64,000 nt of DNA from Arion vulgaris. Its lineage: Eukaryota; Mollusca; Gastropoda; Stylommatophora; Arionidae. Under the pieces are notes generated by a model that did not search any database, was not told the origin of the DNA, and saw nothing but the letters and a program-made list of their open reading frames with translations. Each line of letters begins with the position of its first letter. Position 1 is the stretch's first letter. The translations under genes and the position numbers were made by a program. Below, in pieces: positions 20,080 to 31,584 of this stretch. The stretch covers positions 13,947,317 to 14,011,316 of the forward strand of contig CM036755.1 in assembly GCA_020796225.1 (NCBI GenBank). Reading direction: 5' to 3'.

Positions 20080-22845
20080 ACTGTCTCTGAGGTGCAGTGT
20101 TACCATCTTTCTACATGTCTTGTAGGTGCAGTGTTACTATCTTTCTACATGTCTTGTAGGTCCAGTTACAATCTTTCTACATGTCTTGTAGGTCGCAGTG
20201 TTACTATCTTTCTACATGTCTTGTAGGTGGCAGTGTTACTATCTTTCTACATGTCTTGTAGGTGGCAGTGTTACTATCTTTCTACATGTCTTGTAGGTGG
20301 CAGTGTTACTATCTTTCTACATGTCTTGTAGGTCGCAGTGTTACTATCTTTCTACATGTCTTGTAGGTGGCAGTGTTACTATCTTTCTACATGTCTTGTA
20401 GGTGGCAGTGTTACTATCTTTCTACATGTCTTGTAGGTCGCAGTGTTACTATCTTTCTACATGTCTTGTAGGTCGCAGTGTTACTATCTTTCTACATGTC
20501 TTGTAGGTCGCAGTGTTACTATCTTTCTACATGTCTTGTAGGTGGCAGTGTTACTATCTTTCTACATGTCTTGTAGGTGGCAGTGTTACTATCTTTCTAC
20601 ATGTCTTGTAGGTCGCAGTGTTACTATCTTTCTACATGTCTTGTAGGTGGCAGTGTTACTATCTTTCTACATGTCTTGTAGGTCGCAGTGTTACTATCTT
20701 TCTACATGTCTTGTAGGTCGCAGTGTTACTATCTTTCTACATGTCTTGTAGGTGGCAGTGTTACTATCTTTCTACATGTCTTGTAGGTCGCAGTGTTACT
20801 ATCTTTCTACATGTCTTGTAGGTCGCAGTGTTACTATCTTTCTACATGTCTTGTAGGTCGCAGTGTTACTATCTTTCTACATGTCTTGTAGGTGGCAGTG
20901 TTACTATCTTTCTACATGTCTTGTAGGTCGCAGTGTTACTATCTTTCTACATGTCTTGTAGGTCGCAGTGTTACTATCTTTCTACATGTCTTGTAGGTCG
21001 CAGTGTTACTATCTTTCTACATGTCTTGTAGGTCGCAGTGTTACTATCTTTCTACATGTCTTGTAGGTCGCAGTGTTACTATCTTTCTACATGTCTTGTA
21101 GGTCGCAGTGTTACTATCTTTCTACATGTCTTGTAGGTCGCAGTGTTACTATCTTTCTACATGTCTTGTAGGTCGCAGTGTTACTATCTTTCTACATGTC
21201 TTGTAGGTCGCAGTGTTACTATCTTTCTACATGTCTTGTAGGTCGCAGTGTTACTATCTTTCTACATGTCTTGTAGGTCGCAGTGTTACTATCTTTCTAC
21301 ATGTCTTGTAGGTCGCAGTGTTACTATCTTTCTACATGTCTTGTAGGTCGCAGTGTTACTATCTTTCTACATGTCTTGTAGGTCGCAGTGTTACTATCTT
21401 TCTACATGTCTTGTAGGTCGCAGTGTTACTATCTTTCTACATGTCTTGTAGGTCGCAGTGTTACTATCTTTCTACATGTCTTGTAGGTGGCAGTGTTACT
21501 ATCTTTCTACATGTCTTGTAGGTCGCAGTGTTACTATCTTTCTACATGTCTTGTAGGTGGCAGTGTTACTATCTTTCTACATGTCTTGTAGGTCGCAGTG
21601 TTACTATCTTTCTACATGTCTTGTAGGTCGTGTCTCCATGTTACTATCTTTCTACATGTCTTGTAGGTGGCAGTGTTACTATCTTTCTACATGTCTTGTA
21701 GGTCGCAGTGTTACTATCTTTCTACATGTCTTGTAGGTCGCAGTGTTACTATCTTTCTACATGTCTTGTAGGTGGCAGTGTTACTATCTTTCTACATGTC
21801 TTTTAGGTCGCAGTGTTACTATCTTTCTACATGTCTTGTAGGTCGCAGTGTTACTATCTTTCTACATGTCTTGTAGGTCGCAGTGTTACTATCTTTCTAC
21901 ATGTCTTGTAGGTCGCAGTGTTACTATCTTTCTACATGTCTTGTAGGTCGCAGTGTTACTATCTTTCTACATGTCTTGTAGGTCGCAGTGTTACTATCTT
22001 TCTACATGTCTTGTAGGTCGCAGTGTTACTATCTTTCTACATGTCTTGTAGGTCGCAGTGTTACTATCTTTCTACATGTCTTGTAGGTCGCAGTGTTACT
22101 ATCTTTCTACATGTCTTGTAGGTCGCAGTGTTACTATCTTTCTACATGTCTTGTAGGTCGCAGTGTTACTATCTTTCTACATGTCTTGTAGGTCGCAGTG
22201 TTACTATCTTTCTACATGTCTTGTAGGTCGCAGTGTTACTATCTTTCTACATGTCTTGTAGGTCGCAGTGTTACTATCTTTCTACATGTCTTGTAGGTCG
22301 CAGTGTTACTATCTTTCTACATGTCTTGTAGGTCGCAGTGTTACTATCTTTCTACATGTCTTGTAGGTGGCAGTGTTACTATCTTTCTACATGTCTTGTA
22401 GGTCGCAGTGTTACTATCTTTCTACATGTCTTGTAGGATATGGTAGGTGTTACTATCTTTCTACATGTCTTGTAGGTCGCAGTGTTACTATCTTTCTACA
22501 TGTCTTGTAGGTCGCAGTGTTACTATCTTTCTACATGTCTTGTAGGTGGCAGTGTTACTATCTTTCTACATGTCTTGTAGGTGGCAGTGTTACTATCTTT
22601 CTACATGTCTTGTAGGTCGCAGTGTTACTATCTTTCTACATGTCTTGTAGGTGGCGGTGTTACTATCTTTCTACATGTCTTGTAGGTCGCAGTGTTACTA
22701 TCTTTCTACATGTCTTGTAGGTCGCAGTGTTACTATCTTTCTACATGTCTTGTAGGTGGCAGTGTTACTATCTTTCTACATGTCTTGTAGGTCGCAGTGT
22801 TACTATCTTTCTACATGTCTTGTAGGTCGCAGTGTTACTATCTTT
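20080..22845. repeat. 35-bp minisatellite, ~78 copies
   Basis: The unit is gt(c/g)gcagtgttactatct followed by ttctacatgtcttgtag, 35 bp with extreme uniformity. Nearly all variation is a single C/G site giving gtcgcag or gtggcag units. A few unique interruptions (about 21625, 22435) mark single damaged units. The reverse complement of the unit (ctgcgacctacaagacatgt) matches the SINE S2 core at about 23297 (ctgcgacctacaaggcatgt). Confidence 0.95.
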
Positions 22846-23160
22846 GCTCCGCTTTGAGTGCCCCGGTTTCTACATGTCTTGTAGGTCACAGTGTTACTAT
22901 CTTTGCTCCGCTTTGAGTGCCCCGGTTTCTACATGTCTTGTAGGTCGCAGTGTTACTATCTTTGCTCCGCTTTGAGTGCCCCGGTTTCTACATGTCTTGT
23001 AGGTCGCAGTGTTACTATCTTTGCTCCGCTTTGAGTGCCCCGGTTTCTACATGTCTTGTAGGTCGCAGTGTTACTATCTTTGCTCTGCTTTGAGTGCCCC
23101 GGTTTCTACATGTCTTGTAGGTCGCAGTGTTACTATCTTTGCTCCGCTTTCTCTGTGTGC
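22845..23160. repeat. 59-bp version of the 35-bp array, ~5-6 copies
   Basis: The 35-bp unit gains a 24-bp insert (tgctccgctttgagtgcccc and ggt). Inverted, the insert gives ggggcactcaaagcggagca, which parallels the S2 sequence just before the core (gagcccgcaagggaagcaaa). The 59-bp form is therefore likely nearer the ancestral SINE sequence. Confidence 0.9.
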
Positions 23161-23229
23161 ACCGGCAACTCACGAGCGGTCCTATCAAACAATAAAATGT
23201 ACCAATAAATTTATGAATATCCAAACTGT

Positions 23230-23510
23230 GTCTACCACGTTAATTCTGTGGTCGCCAGCGTGGTGCTGGAGCCCGCAAGGGAAGCAAAGAACAGTACCTC
23301 TGCGACCTACAAGGCATGTCGTAAAAGGCGACTAATGTAGGACCTAGTGTAACTACCCTAGTAAATAAAAAGCAACGCAGAAATCAGATGTGCTGGCCTA
23401 CTTGTAGGCGCATAACTGGTACAATGTACAATCGTTCTTAGGCTAAGATCACATACAAATCACACAGAGTGGTTAACAAGTGATCGATATGGAGCGTTCG
23501 AAGAAGAAGA
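23230..23510 (+). mobile_element. SINE S2, plus orientation, right border of the array
   Basis: Includes gtcgccagcgtggtg..., the core catgtcgtaaaaggcgacta, the S2 middle and a 3' end ggagcgttcgaagaagaaga. It shares the core with the SINEs at 26183 and 33244 but has a different 3' half. Confidence 0.8.
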
Positions 23511-23511
23511 A

Positions 23512-23695
23512 GGTTCGGTGGTTGGTTGCCTCAGACGGTTGATTGTTAGTTAAACTTCCATCGAAATACCAAGGTTCGGTGGTTGGTTGCCTCAGACGGT
23601 TGATTGTTAGTTAAACTTCCATCGAAATACCAAGGTTCAGTGGTTGGTTGCCTCAGACGGTTGATTGTTAGTTAAACTTCCATCGAAATACCAAG
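23512..23695. repeat. 61-bp tandem repeat, 3 copies
   Basis: Three copies of ggttcggtggttggttgcct ... ttccatcgaaataccaa. The array begins in the gaagaag tail of SINE S2. Confidence 0.95.
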
Positions 23696-23826
23696 GTTCG
23701 CCATCGAAATACCAAGGTTTGACATCGAAATACCAAGGTTTGACATCGAAATACCAAGGTTTGACATCGAAATACCAAGGCTCGCCATCGAAATACCGAG
23801 GTTCGCCATCGAAATACCAAGGTTCG
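23695..23826. repeat. 21-bp tandem repeat, 6 copies
   Basis: Units ggtt(c/t)g(c/a)catcgaaatacc plus aa. Each is the last 21 bp of the preceding 61-bp unit, so it is a secondary amplification. Confidence 0.95.
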
Positions 23827-24088
23827 AGGAATTTGTACTAGAACCACCAGGATGCAATAGCAATTTGTACTAGAACTACCAGGATGCAATAGCAATTTGT
23901 ACTAGAACTACCAGGATGCAATAGCAATTTGTACTAGAACTACCAGGATGCAATAGCAATTTGTACTAGAACTACCAGGATGCAATAGCAATTTGTACTA
24001 GAACTACCAGGATGCAATAGCAATTTGTACTAGAACTACCAGGATGCAATAGCAATTTGTACTAGAACTACCAGGATGCAATAGCAAT
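23827..24088. repeat. 32-bp tandem repeat, 8 copies
   Basis: Near-perfect units tttgtactagaactaccagg and atgcaatagcaa; only the first has accacc. Confidence 0.95.
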
Positions 24089-24089
24089 T

Positions 24090-25205
24090 ATTAGGACATT
24101 TATTTAAAAAAACAAAAACTTATTTATAGCCGTAATTGAAACTGCTACCGAAACTGTAAATACATTAAAGTACACCGCTTCTCACATCTCATCATCTGGA
24201 TTTAATAACAACCATTTTCAACATAACAGAAACTGAAATCGATGGAAGAGCTTGCTGTGCAGTAATAACAACATTTTGTACGTACCAAATCCAGACCATC
24301 GTGTCACTGAAATCTAGAAGCAAAGTTTACGACACGTTCACATTACCACCATTTTGTACACAAACAGATGAAACTATTGGCGAGACTGAATTCATTGATC
24401 AAGAAGTAACTGACACAATAACAACATCAGTTTTGTGTGACAATAAACATGATTTCTGCCTGCCAGATTTAACAGGGCATTGATGGAAATAAATGCACCA
24501 AACAGACTGATTCAGTATAGAAAAAAGATAACACACAGGCTAGTATCAACAGCTATTCTTTATACAGACGACTAGTAAAATAAAAAGTTAATAAAGTGCT
24601 CATTTTCATACCATGTGGTATATTGGAAAATACAATGTCAGACCAGTATTTTTCTTTGACCACCAACATATGATAGGTGATGTGAACATCGCGCCGTCGG
24701 GCGTCTCTACTTTCTAGTCTTTTTTCTGATATCCAAATAAAGCTGGTTCGACCAAATGCCGTTGTGGTCGGAAAAACCATTCAATTTCAACTTAGATTTT
24801 CTGATGTGTGATCACGCGTCAATAAAGCATGTGCGCTAACAACTGCGATGTTACCCAAGAACACTGTACACGTATCGACACAAGAACATTGAATTATCTC
24901 AGACAATACATATCTAATCTTTAAGTAGAATTGTCACGTCAACGTTCAAGTTTGTGTCTGAAGTGTACAATACTAATAGTTAGTTATTCAAGTATGTTTA
25001 TAAATGGCGTGATGGCAGAGTTGTGCATTTTCGAGAAAATGGACATTCTAGAACGTCAGGAGATTGTGATCTGAATTACATCTATAATATAATTATATTA
25101 TTATAGATATAATAGTGCTATTTGAGCAGCTTGACGATTGAATAGATTTTTTTGATGCACATTGGGCGCCAAAATATGAAATGAAGAAACAAAATTAGAA
25201 ATGAA
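24090..25205. other. Unassigned interval
   Basis: Short ORFs only. One of 60 codons at 24301-24483 (plus) has ordinary amino-acid composition (CTQTDETIGETEFIDQ) and could be part of an exon or of an old element, but nothing else supports it. A perfect-looking AT hairpin (atctataat ... attatagat) lies at about 25080-25110. Confidence 0.35.
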
Positions 25206-25470
25206 GAAATCAGACGTTGACTGGATGTGAAACCAGTCATGCAATTCATAAAAGAACAATAGATTAAATGGTTTGGACACCTGAAAAGAATGCCCTGGTA
25301 TCGCCTACCACAGAGAGTCACACAGAAAAAGTATAACGAGTACAAAGCAAGAGGAAGACCACGCAAAAGATGAAGCAACGGCATCAATAATAGCCTTACG
25401 TAAATGAATAACAACTTACAAAGTGCCTTAAAACAAGCACACACAAGATCACTACGTCACCCTCCCATCC
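25205..25470 (+). mobile_element. LINE tail fragment (KWFGHL type)
   Basis: The plus strand reads IKWFGHLKRMPWYRLPQRV, then YNEYKARGRPRKR followed by a stop. This is the G-H motif and the GRPRKRW landmark of LINE C-termini, as in the family at 46.2-47.1 kb. Confidence 0.7.
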
Positions 25471-26182
25471 CCAACACTTCTATAAAGAAGTAAATGCTAG
25501 AAGAAAAGAAGAAGACATTGGCGCCACACAATTGTATGAAACTTCCAAAGTTTTCAAACGACTATAGGAAATAAGATATTATATATAGATGTGAGATAAG
25601 ACAATCAGACAACGTTGATCCATACATTTTTCATTTAAATAGTTTGTACCCTTCACAAATGCTTTACTTGTGATCTGACATTCAGAAGTAGTATGTTTTC
25701 AAGGGACGGTCGGGGTTTGGTTTACCCAAAAACAAATATTGTCATATGTAGGCAGTATACATGAGTGACACTGACAGACATGTTCTGGTATCAACATATG
25801 TTGACGACTTAAAGATCACTCGTGTTATACATTTCTGGCACCATATTTTACTCCACTTGTTTTAACGTTAATCACAATTACAAGACACAAAAATATTTCT
25901 AAATAACAGATCATTTTGGTTGGCCAGCACTCACACGAACACAGTCTTCCCGCAGTTGCAACTTTGTTTTCTTTTTGTAACCATTCTACTATTCTTGAAC
26001 TCAATAACTTACTATAACATCAGAGATAGTACCTGCATATCACCTCACTTCTTCAAACAAATAACACACATGAGCCGACTCTGCTTTAAGAAACCGGCAC
26101 TTACATGATTTTAACTTCCAATGAATAGAGTAGGCAGATTCAGTTCAAAGTAGGAAAAATGTGTTCTTTTGAGGTCAAAGAC
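25470..26182. other. Unassigned AT-rich interval
   Basis: No credible gene; ORFs of about 60 codons only. Confidence 0.4.
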
Positions 26183-26434
26183 CGACCGAGTGGTTACCGG
26201 GGCCCAAATTTGGGATGTAAAGAATATAACCACTTCTACCTGCCACGCATGTCGTAAGAAGCGACTAAGGAGCTTTGGGTGAAATTGGATGCACATGTCT
26301 TAAACATGCAGAAGTCTAAGCGTTTAGGTGCCTACCAAACCAATGTGCAACGTATACACGTTCTTGGCAAAGATCAAACATATCACAAAGAGAGATTAAA
26401 ATTGGTCGTAAAGAACGAACGCAAAGAAGAAGAA
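26183..26434 (+). mobile_element. SINE S3, complete, with 12-bp target duplication
   Basis: Flanked by gaggtcaaagac on both sides (26171-26182 and 26435-26446). The body has cgagtggttaccggggccca, aatttgggatgtaaagaa, the core catgtcgtaagaagcgacta and a 3' end cgaacgcaaagaagaagaag. About 252 bp, with a gaa-type tail. Confidence 0.9.
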
Positions 26435-26454
26435 GAGGTCAAAGACGCAAGAAA

Positions 26455-27590
26455 ACAACGGCGCGCCAGGATTAGGGAGCTGGCGCTAATCTCCTGTCCT
26501 CACCTCCATGTGGGGTTCCGGTCTGGCTAAGAGGGCAGGTGCCGTGGGAGAGGTACTCTGGGGCAAGTAGAGATGCAAAGGTAGTCACGCTAGATGGGAT
26601 CCGCTCGCAACACAGACGAGCGAACTCCCAGAGTGACTATTAATGCTCGTCTCTCCCGGCCGATGGGAAAAGCTGGAAGGATAAACGTGAAACCGCGTGG
26701 AGCAAAACTCGGAACCCACGCATGCTCTCTCTGAGCCTCTCTCGTGAGCCGATGAGTATGCTTTGAGTCGAGTTGAGCTGCACAATGGTCCGCATAGAGC
26801 GGAACTCGGACCCCTATCTCATGGATGGTGCACAATTATAAGTCATCGAAGAGACGTTGACCCACGTGGGACGAAATTAGGAGCCCGCACATGCTCTCTC
26901 GTGAGCCGATGAGTATGCTGGGAGTCTGGGAGTAACTGCACGTGGGCCTACAGAGGGCGGAACTCGGGCTCCTATCACAGGGATGGGGGCACGATTATAA
27001 GCCCCAGAATCGTACAACCCAGGCAAACGTGAGCGCGGCGAAAACTGATGGTGACGATAAGGCATGCAGCATCGCAAAGCGAGCACGCGCACTGGGGATG
27101 CAAGGGTGGGCCCGCCAATTGGCAGGCCAGCATGGCACGGCATGCATGGTAGGCACGGAAGGCACGGGAAATGTGAGCACGGCGAAAACTGATGGTGACC
27201 AAACACCAGCGCAGAGCTAGCACTCACGCTGGCGATGCCATAGTGGGCCCCACCGAGGGGCAGGCGAGCATGGCATGGCATGGCACGGCATACATGGACG
27301 GTAGGCAAATCGAGCAGTCCATTAAAAAGACGGGTGTAGCTGGGCAGATGACGCTCATCAGTCCGGGAGGGCAGATCGTCTACGGGTCGCTGCCCTGAAA
27401 GAAAATAGCAGCCTGCTGCCTTGTGGGTTTGGCTGGGGACAGCAACAGGCTAACGGAGAGCGAACCCAGTAAACGCTGGTTGAAATCGAACACACCACCG
27501 AAGGATAAGCACCTGAGCTCCAATAAGTACTGAAGGCTGTGCACGTACATCCGTTCTTGATGTTTGGCTGCTTATATATCACCATAGAAT
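26455..27590. other. GC-rich island with two sets of long direct repeats
   Basis: Composition changes sharply to GC-rich and CpG-containing, unlike the rest of the window. A block containing ctcgtgagccgatgagtatg and gcggaactcgg occurs twice (about 26696-26840 and 26861-27005). A second block containing cggcgaaaactgatggtgac and ggccagcatggcacggcatg-like sequence also occurs twice (about 27030 and 27173). ORFs on both strands (up to 143 codons) lack recognisable domains. A plausible reading is the 5' UTR/promoter of a LINE, where tandem monomers are common. A CpG-island promoter of a host gene is the alternative. Confidence 0.4.
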
Positions 27591-27609
27591 GATAAAAACG
27601 GTATAAGAA

Positions 27610-28117
27610 CGATCGATCGAGAGAGAGAGAGATATGATCAATCTGCCCCGATAGATGTTAGAAGTGTATGCATACTGATGGTTCATGTGACTAGCTAGTT
27701 GAACACACTCGTCACTTTGTCCCTCAGTGCTATCCAGTTCTGCTTATACAAATTGTAATTCCAAACTCCTTAGATCACTGTATAGATTTAATATCAATTT
27801 GAGTGTCTTCATCCAGCAGGTGGTCGCCAAGGAAACCAAAGGACTTCAGCACTATACATCTTCAACTCTTCGACGATCAATGCTGTTATGCAAGCCTGTC
27901 TGTTCTCTCATTGCCGCAAACACTCTCATGTCCAGAACAGTAGATTCGTGTAAGCCCCTGGAGGCTGGAAACCTGAATAGACAATTTCCACTCTTACCGC
28001 AACCTGCTATTTTGAGCCTTCCGAGGCATCTATTGACAGTCAGACACAATAACTACGGTCTCCTGTAAACAATAGTCCCAGAGAGTTACTACAAGGCAGC
28101 AGTAACAGCCTCAACCT
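27610..28117. other. Unassigned interval with short (GA)n
   Basis: A (GA)n run lies at about 27618-27632. A 113-codon ORF at 27727-28068 (plus) has no recognisable domain and is overlapped by an antisense ORF, so it was not called. Confidence 0.35.
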
Positions 28118-28140
28118 CAGTGGCGGCTCGTGGTTATTTT
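28118..28140 (+). mobile_element. Possible solitary hAT terminus
   Basis: The sequence cagtggcggctcgtggttat, followed by attggtagggcc, resembles hAT terminal inverted repeats. No matching inverted end was found nearby, so at most it is a truncated end. Confidence 0.3.
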
Positions 28141-28624
28141 AATTGGTAGGGCCAGATACACATTTTAGGAAAAATCATTTTTTTTGAGTATTTACTATTA
28201 TATGTCTATTCCGGGAGTTATTCTCCCTTTCGAGTAAAGAACAAATGTTTCTGTTCTGCTACTGCTTGATATTAAGAGAATTGGCTATTAAAGAACATAA
28301 AATCAAGGACAACTAGAGAAGATTTAAATTTTAAAAAAATCTTGGCTTTACCGTCAATCTTGGTCTTACCTTCATGACAAGCCGCATTCTTATTAATTAG
28401 GCCACCGCGTCTATATACATATTAGGTGATTTTGTAATATATAATCCCTTGGTAAACTTGTGAACTGTTTACGAAAGTAAATTGCTGTAAACATGATGTA
28501 TGGATGCAACGTGCGATTACCTTAAACTAATCTTATTATATGATGGTTAGTTACATATTTCTATTTTTTTTTTATAATCTTATACTATTTTTATATATAA
28601 TTCGGAATTCAATCGATAATTAAA

Positions 28625-29375
28625 CGGACTTTAATCAAGATGTATGAGATGCACGAGAACAAACAAAACGATATGAGGCAACGATGTATGAGAATAAACA
28701 AAAAAGATATGAGACAACGATGTATGAGAATAAACAAAACGATGAGACAACGATGTATGAGAATAAACAAAAAGATATGAGGCAGAGATGTATGAGAATA
28801 AACAAAACGATATGTGGCAGAGATGTATGAGAATAAACAAAACGATATGTGGCAGAGATGTATGAGAATAAACAAAACGATATGTGGCAGAGATGTATGA
28901 GAATTAACAAAAAAATATGAGACAACGATGTATGAGAATAAACAAAACGATATGAGGCAGAGATGTATGAGAATAAACAAAACGATATGTGGCAGAGATG
29001 TATGAGAATTAACAAAAAAATATGAGACAACGATGTATGAGAATAAACAAAACGATATGTGGCAGAGATGTATGAGAATTAACAAAAAAATATGAGACAA
29101 CGATGTATGAGAATTAACAAAAAAATATGAGACAACGATGTATGAGAATAAACAAAACGATATGTGGCAGAGATTTATGAGAATTAACAAAAAAATATGA
29201 GACAACGATGTATGAGAATAAACAAAAAAATATGATACAGCGATGAATGAGAATTAACAAAAAGATATGAGACAACGATGAATGAGAATTAACAAAAAAA
29301 TATGAGACAACAATGTATGAGAATAAACAAAAAAATATGTGACAGCGATGAATGAGAATTAACAAAAAGATATGA
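28625..29375. repeat. 35-bp minisatellite (tatgagaataaacaaaacga)
   Basis: About 21 units with variable internal bases: aataaac/aattaac, aaaacga/aaaaaaa/aaaaga, gtggcag/gagacaa. Long minus-strand ORFs rich in Ser/His/Phe/Leu are artefacts of the repeat. Confidence 0.95.
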
Positions 29376-29379
29376 AATA

Positions 29380-30000
29380 GCTTGACTATTTATGAAAAAC
29401 TATTATTCCGGCAAGTAGATAACCACCACTACTGAGCTAGTCACATGACATAACCACATTGAGCTATCATAGAAAGATAAGTTTTTATTGATTTTCATAC
29501 CCGTCGCTAGCATGCAGGAGAATTTCTCGTCGTGTCATGTAATGTTTGGTAGAAAGTTAGACATTTATGGCATCTAGTCATTGAATCATCGCTAACTTTC
29601 AAGCAATTTTTTTTTTGTCCGGACAAGTTTGTAATAAAGTGAGTACTTCAACACTGGCAAACATGTAAGATATTTTTTTTTTTCTGATAATGTTATGTAT
29701 ATATGATATTGCTTTTTAAATAATATTTATGACTACACCTGTCTATCTGTTTATTCTGGGAACTATTGTGCATTGTGCAATACATAACAAAATATTATAT
29801 TTCTAGAACATTACCACGCCTTTATCTTTTACTCGATAACGAGTGCACGAGGTCGAATTTTGTACGCTTTAAAAATGGATTCTTTTTTCAGATATATGTT
29901 GAACATAAGAGATATATTTCGTAGGTCAATAGGTTCGACATATTATCCTACAAGTATCTTGCCAAATACAATTGCAAATGAAGAGCTTTTAAAACGATGA
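29380..30000. other. Unassigned AT-rich interval
   Basis: No gene, array or element recognised. Confidence 0.4.
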
Positions 30001-30210
30001 AACTATGCGTCATTTGAGACCATCATTAAAATACGAAGATGGAGACAGATTGGACGCATATGTCATATACCATACGGGCAGAAGCTAGAACAGCTCACCG
30101 ATGGACAGCGGATGTCAAGAGAAGGCCTGAACGTTCAAAGGAAACATGGCTAAGAGATATGAAAAAATTGTGGCCTAACTTAAGAACTAATTAGTAGAAG
30201 CGGCAAAACG
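30000..30210 (+). mobile_element. LINE tail fragment, degenerate
   Basis: In one plus frame: WTHMSY followed by RAEARTAHRWTADVKRRPER and SKETWLRDMKKLWPN. These correspond to the W-x-GH, RW-x-P-x-G-x-R-x-x-G-R-P and TW-R landmarks of RTE-like LINE C-termini, with key residues eroded (the usual W-I-G-H is WTHM). Confidence 0.65.
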
Positions 30211-30532
30211 ACAACAATGACAAGTTTTCGTGGAATCCTTCGTGTCAAATGGGACACAAAAAGGATAGATATCCATATCTATTTATATATAAGAATAAAC
30301 TGAATTACATTGTATGTCTGTCCCAATTGTTTGAAGATATCTGGACATCCTATGAACTTGAAATTTGCCAAGAGGATAGCTTTCAAAGATACGAAGAGGG
30401 AAAAATTATCAAATTGAAATATTTCTTCCTTTTATATAATCATATTCCAACTTAACGCACATAGTCCTTCTGCGCATAAATCGCCGAAAATGTATATCCA
30501 TGTTTTTCATGACGTCATGCTGTTACTTTCTG

Positions 30533-30640
30533 CGAAACGCGTAATCACAAAGTACGGTAGTTTTACAAAATACAAAAACAATGACAATACACGGCAATGT
30601 TTCGACCAACAAGACCTTTATCAAGCAAACAATCCAACAA
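30533..30640 (-). mobile_element. Penelope-like element 3' tail (copy 3)
   Basis: The reverse complement reads tttgcttgataaaggtcttg ttggtcgaaacattgccgtg and ends near gattacgcg, matching the 3' UTR of the Penelope-like element at 51300-51403 with scattered changes. Confidence 0.75.
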
Positions 30641-30924
30641 AGTGACGAATGTCACAGCACACTACATACGGACTTTGACAAAGATTATTACTTTCCACTC
30701 AAGTCCTGGCCATATAATGCTATGATAACGTCACTATTATAATAGTGTGGAAAACACTTGCCAATTGACCGCCGGTAAAGACGAAAAAAGGCCATATTTA
30801 TAATAACGTATTTTAAACACATTTATTTAAAAGATGCGCTCGATTCACGTTCGGGCCAAAAATGTTTAAAAATTTTTTTAAACGACGTCGATAAGGTAAT
30901 ACTGAATAAATTCTGAATAAAGTT

Positions 30925-31300
30925 AATTTGCCAATTGTTATATTTCAACTTCCACGGTAATTCAATTGTATCAGGTTTTACTGACAATCGAAATGAGGTA
31001 CAGTTTATTTTGGCTCGGAAGATCAGTGTAAAAGGATAACAAATTTAACTTTAAAAGTTATGAAATATTACAACTAGATTTAAACTAAATTCAACTTTCA
31101 CGGGAATTCTGATGTAGCAGGTTTTACTGGCAATCGAAATGAGGGACATTTTACATTTTTATTTGTCAACTTTCACGAGAACAGGAATTATGTTGCTATA
31201 GGTTTTACTGGCCGATTGTTTTTAATGTGGAATAAGCCAATTGTTTTTAATGGGGAATAAGCCAATTGTTTTTAATGGGGAATAAACCGATTTTGAAGCA
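30925..31300. repeat. Diverged direct repeats
   Basis: Three loose copies of a block with aactttcacg(g)gaatt ... aggttttactggcaatcg are followed by three ~26-bp copies of ccaattgtttttaatgggga. Confidence 0.65.
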
Positions 31301-31510
31301 ACGTGGCATGTTTCTTTAAGGTACTTTACAAATAGATTTAAACTAAATTCCGCGTGCGAAGAACGAGTAAACTGCTAGTTTATATATATATATATATATA
31401 TATAGGTTCAATATAAATGAAATACTTCATAGTGATATGTTGACAGTGTACAAGAACCACTGGTTCGAATCCTGTGTTTGTCAATTTATTTTTTTGAAAG
31501 CTCTTAATAC
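31300..31510 (-). mobile_element. Dispersed repeat with tRNA-like B box (copy 1)
   Basis: The plus strand contains ggttcgaatcc at 31463-31473, a good B box, within aagaaccactggttcgaatc ctgtgtttgtcaa. The reverse complement of the whole block matches 41575-41860 (cttcgcacg, ttaatttagtttaa, gacaaacacaggattc). A (TA)n run at 31380-31404 splits it. Confidence 0.5.
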
Positions 31511-31584
31511 GTGAACACTGTCTATTTATTAATCCTATTCTTTACTTCCGTTGCTTCCCCTGGGGTTCTTACCCCAGCAAAACT

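Noticed and set aside
26455..27590. GC-rich block as ribosomal RNA gene
   Set aside because: No rRNA landmark sequence recognised, and internal direct repeats argue against it.
27727..28068. 113-codon ORF as a host exon
   Set aside because: No motif, antisense ORF of similar length, no splice context that I could support.
28609..29365. Hydrophobic repeat ORFs that might look like membrane proteins
   Set aside because: Artefacts of the 35-bp array, seen in several frames.
31455..31480. Functional tRNA gene at the B box
   Set aside because: No correctly spaced A box or cloverleaf; the block is dispersed (second copy at 41.8 kb).
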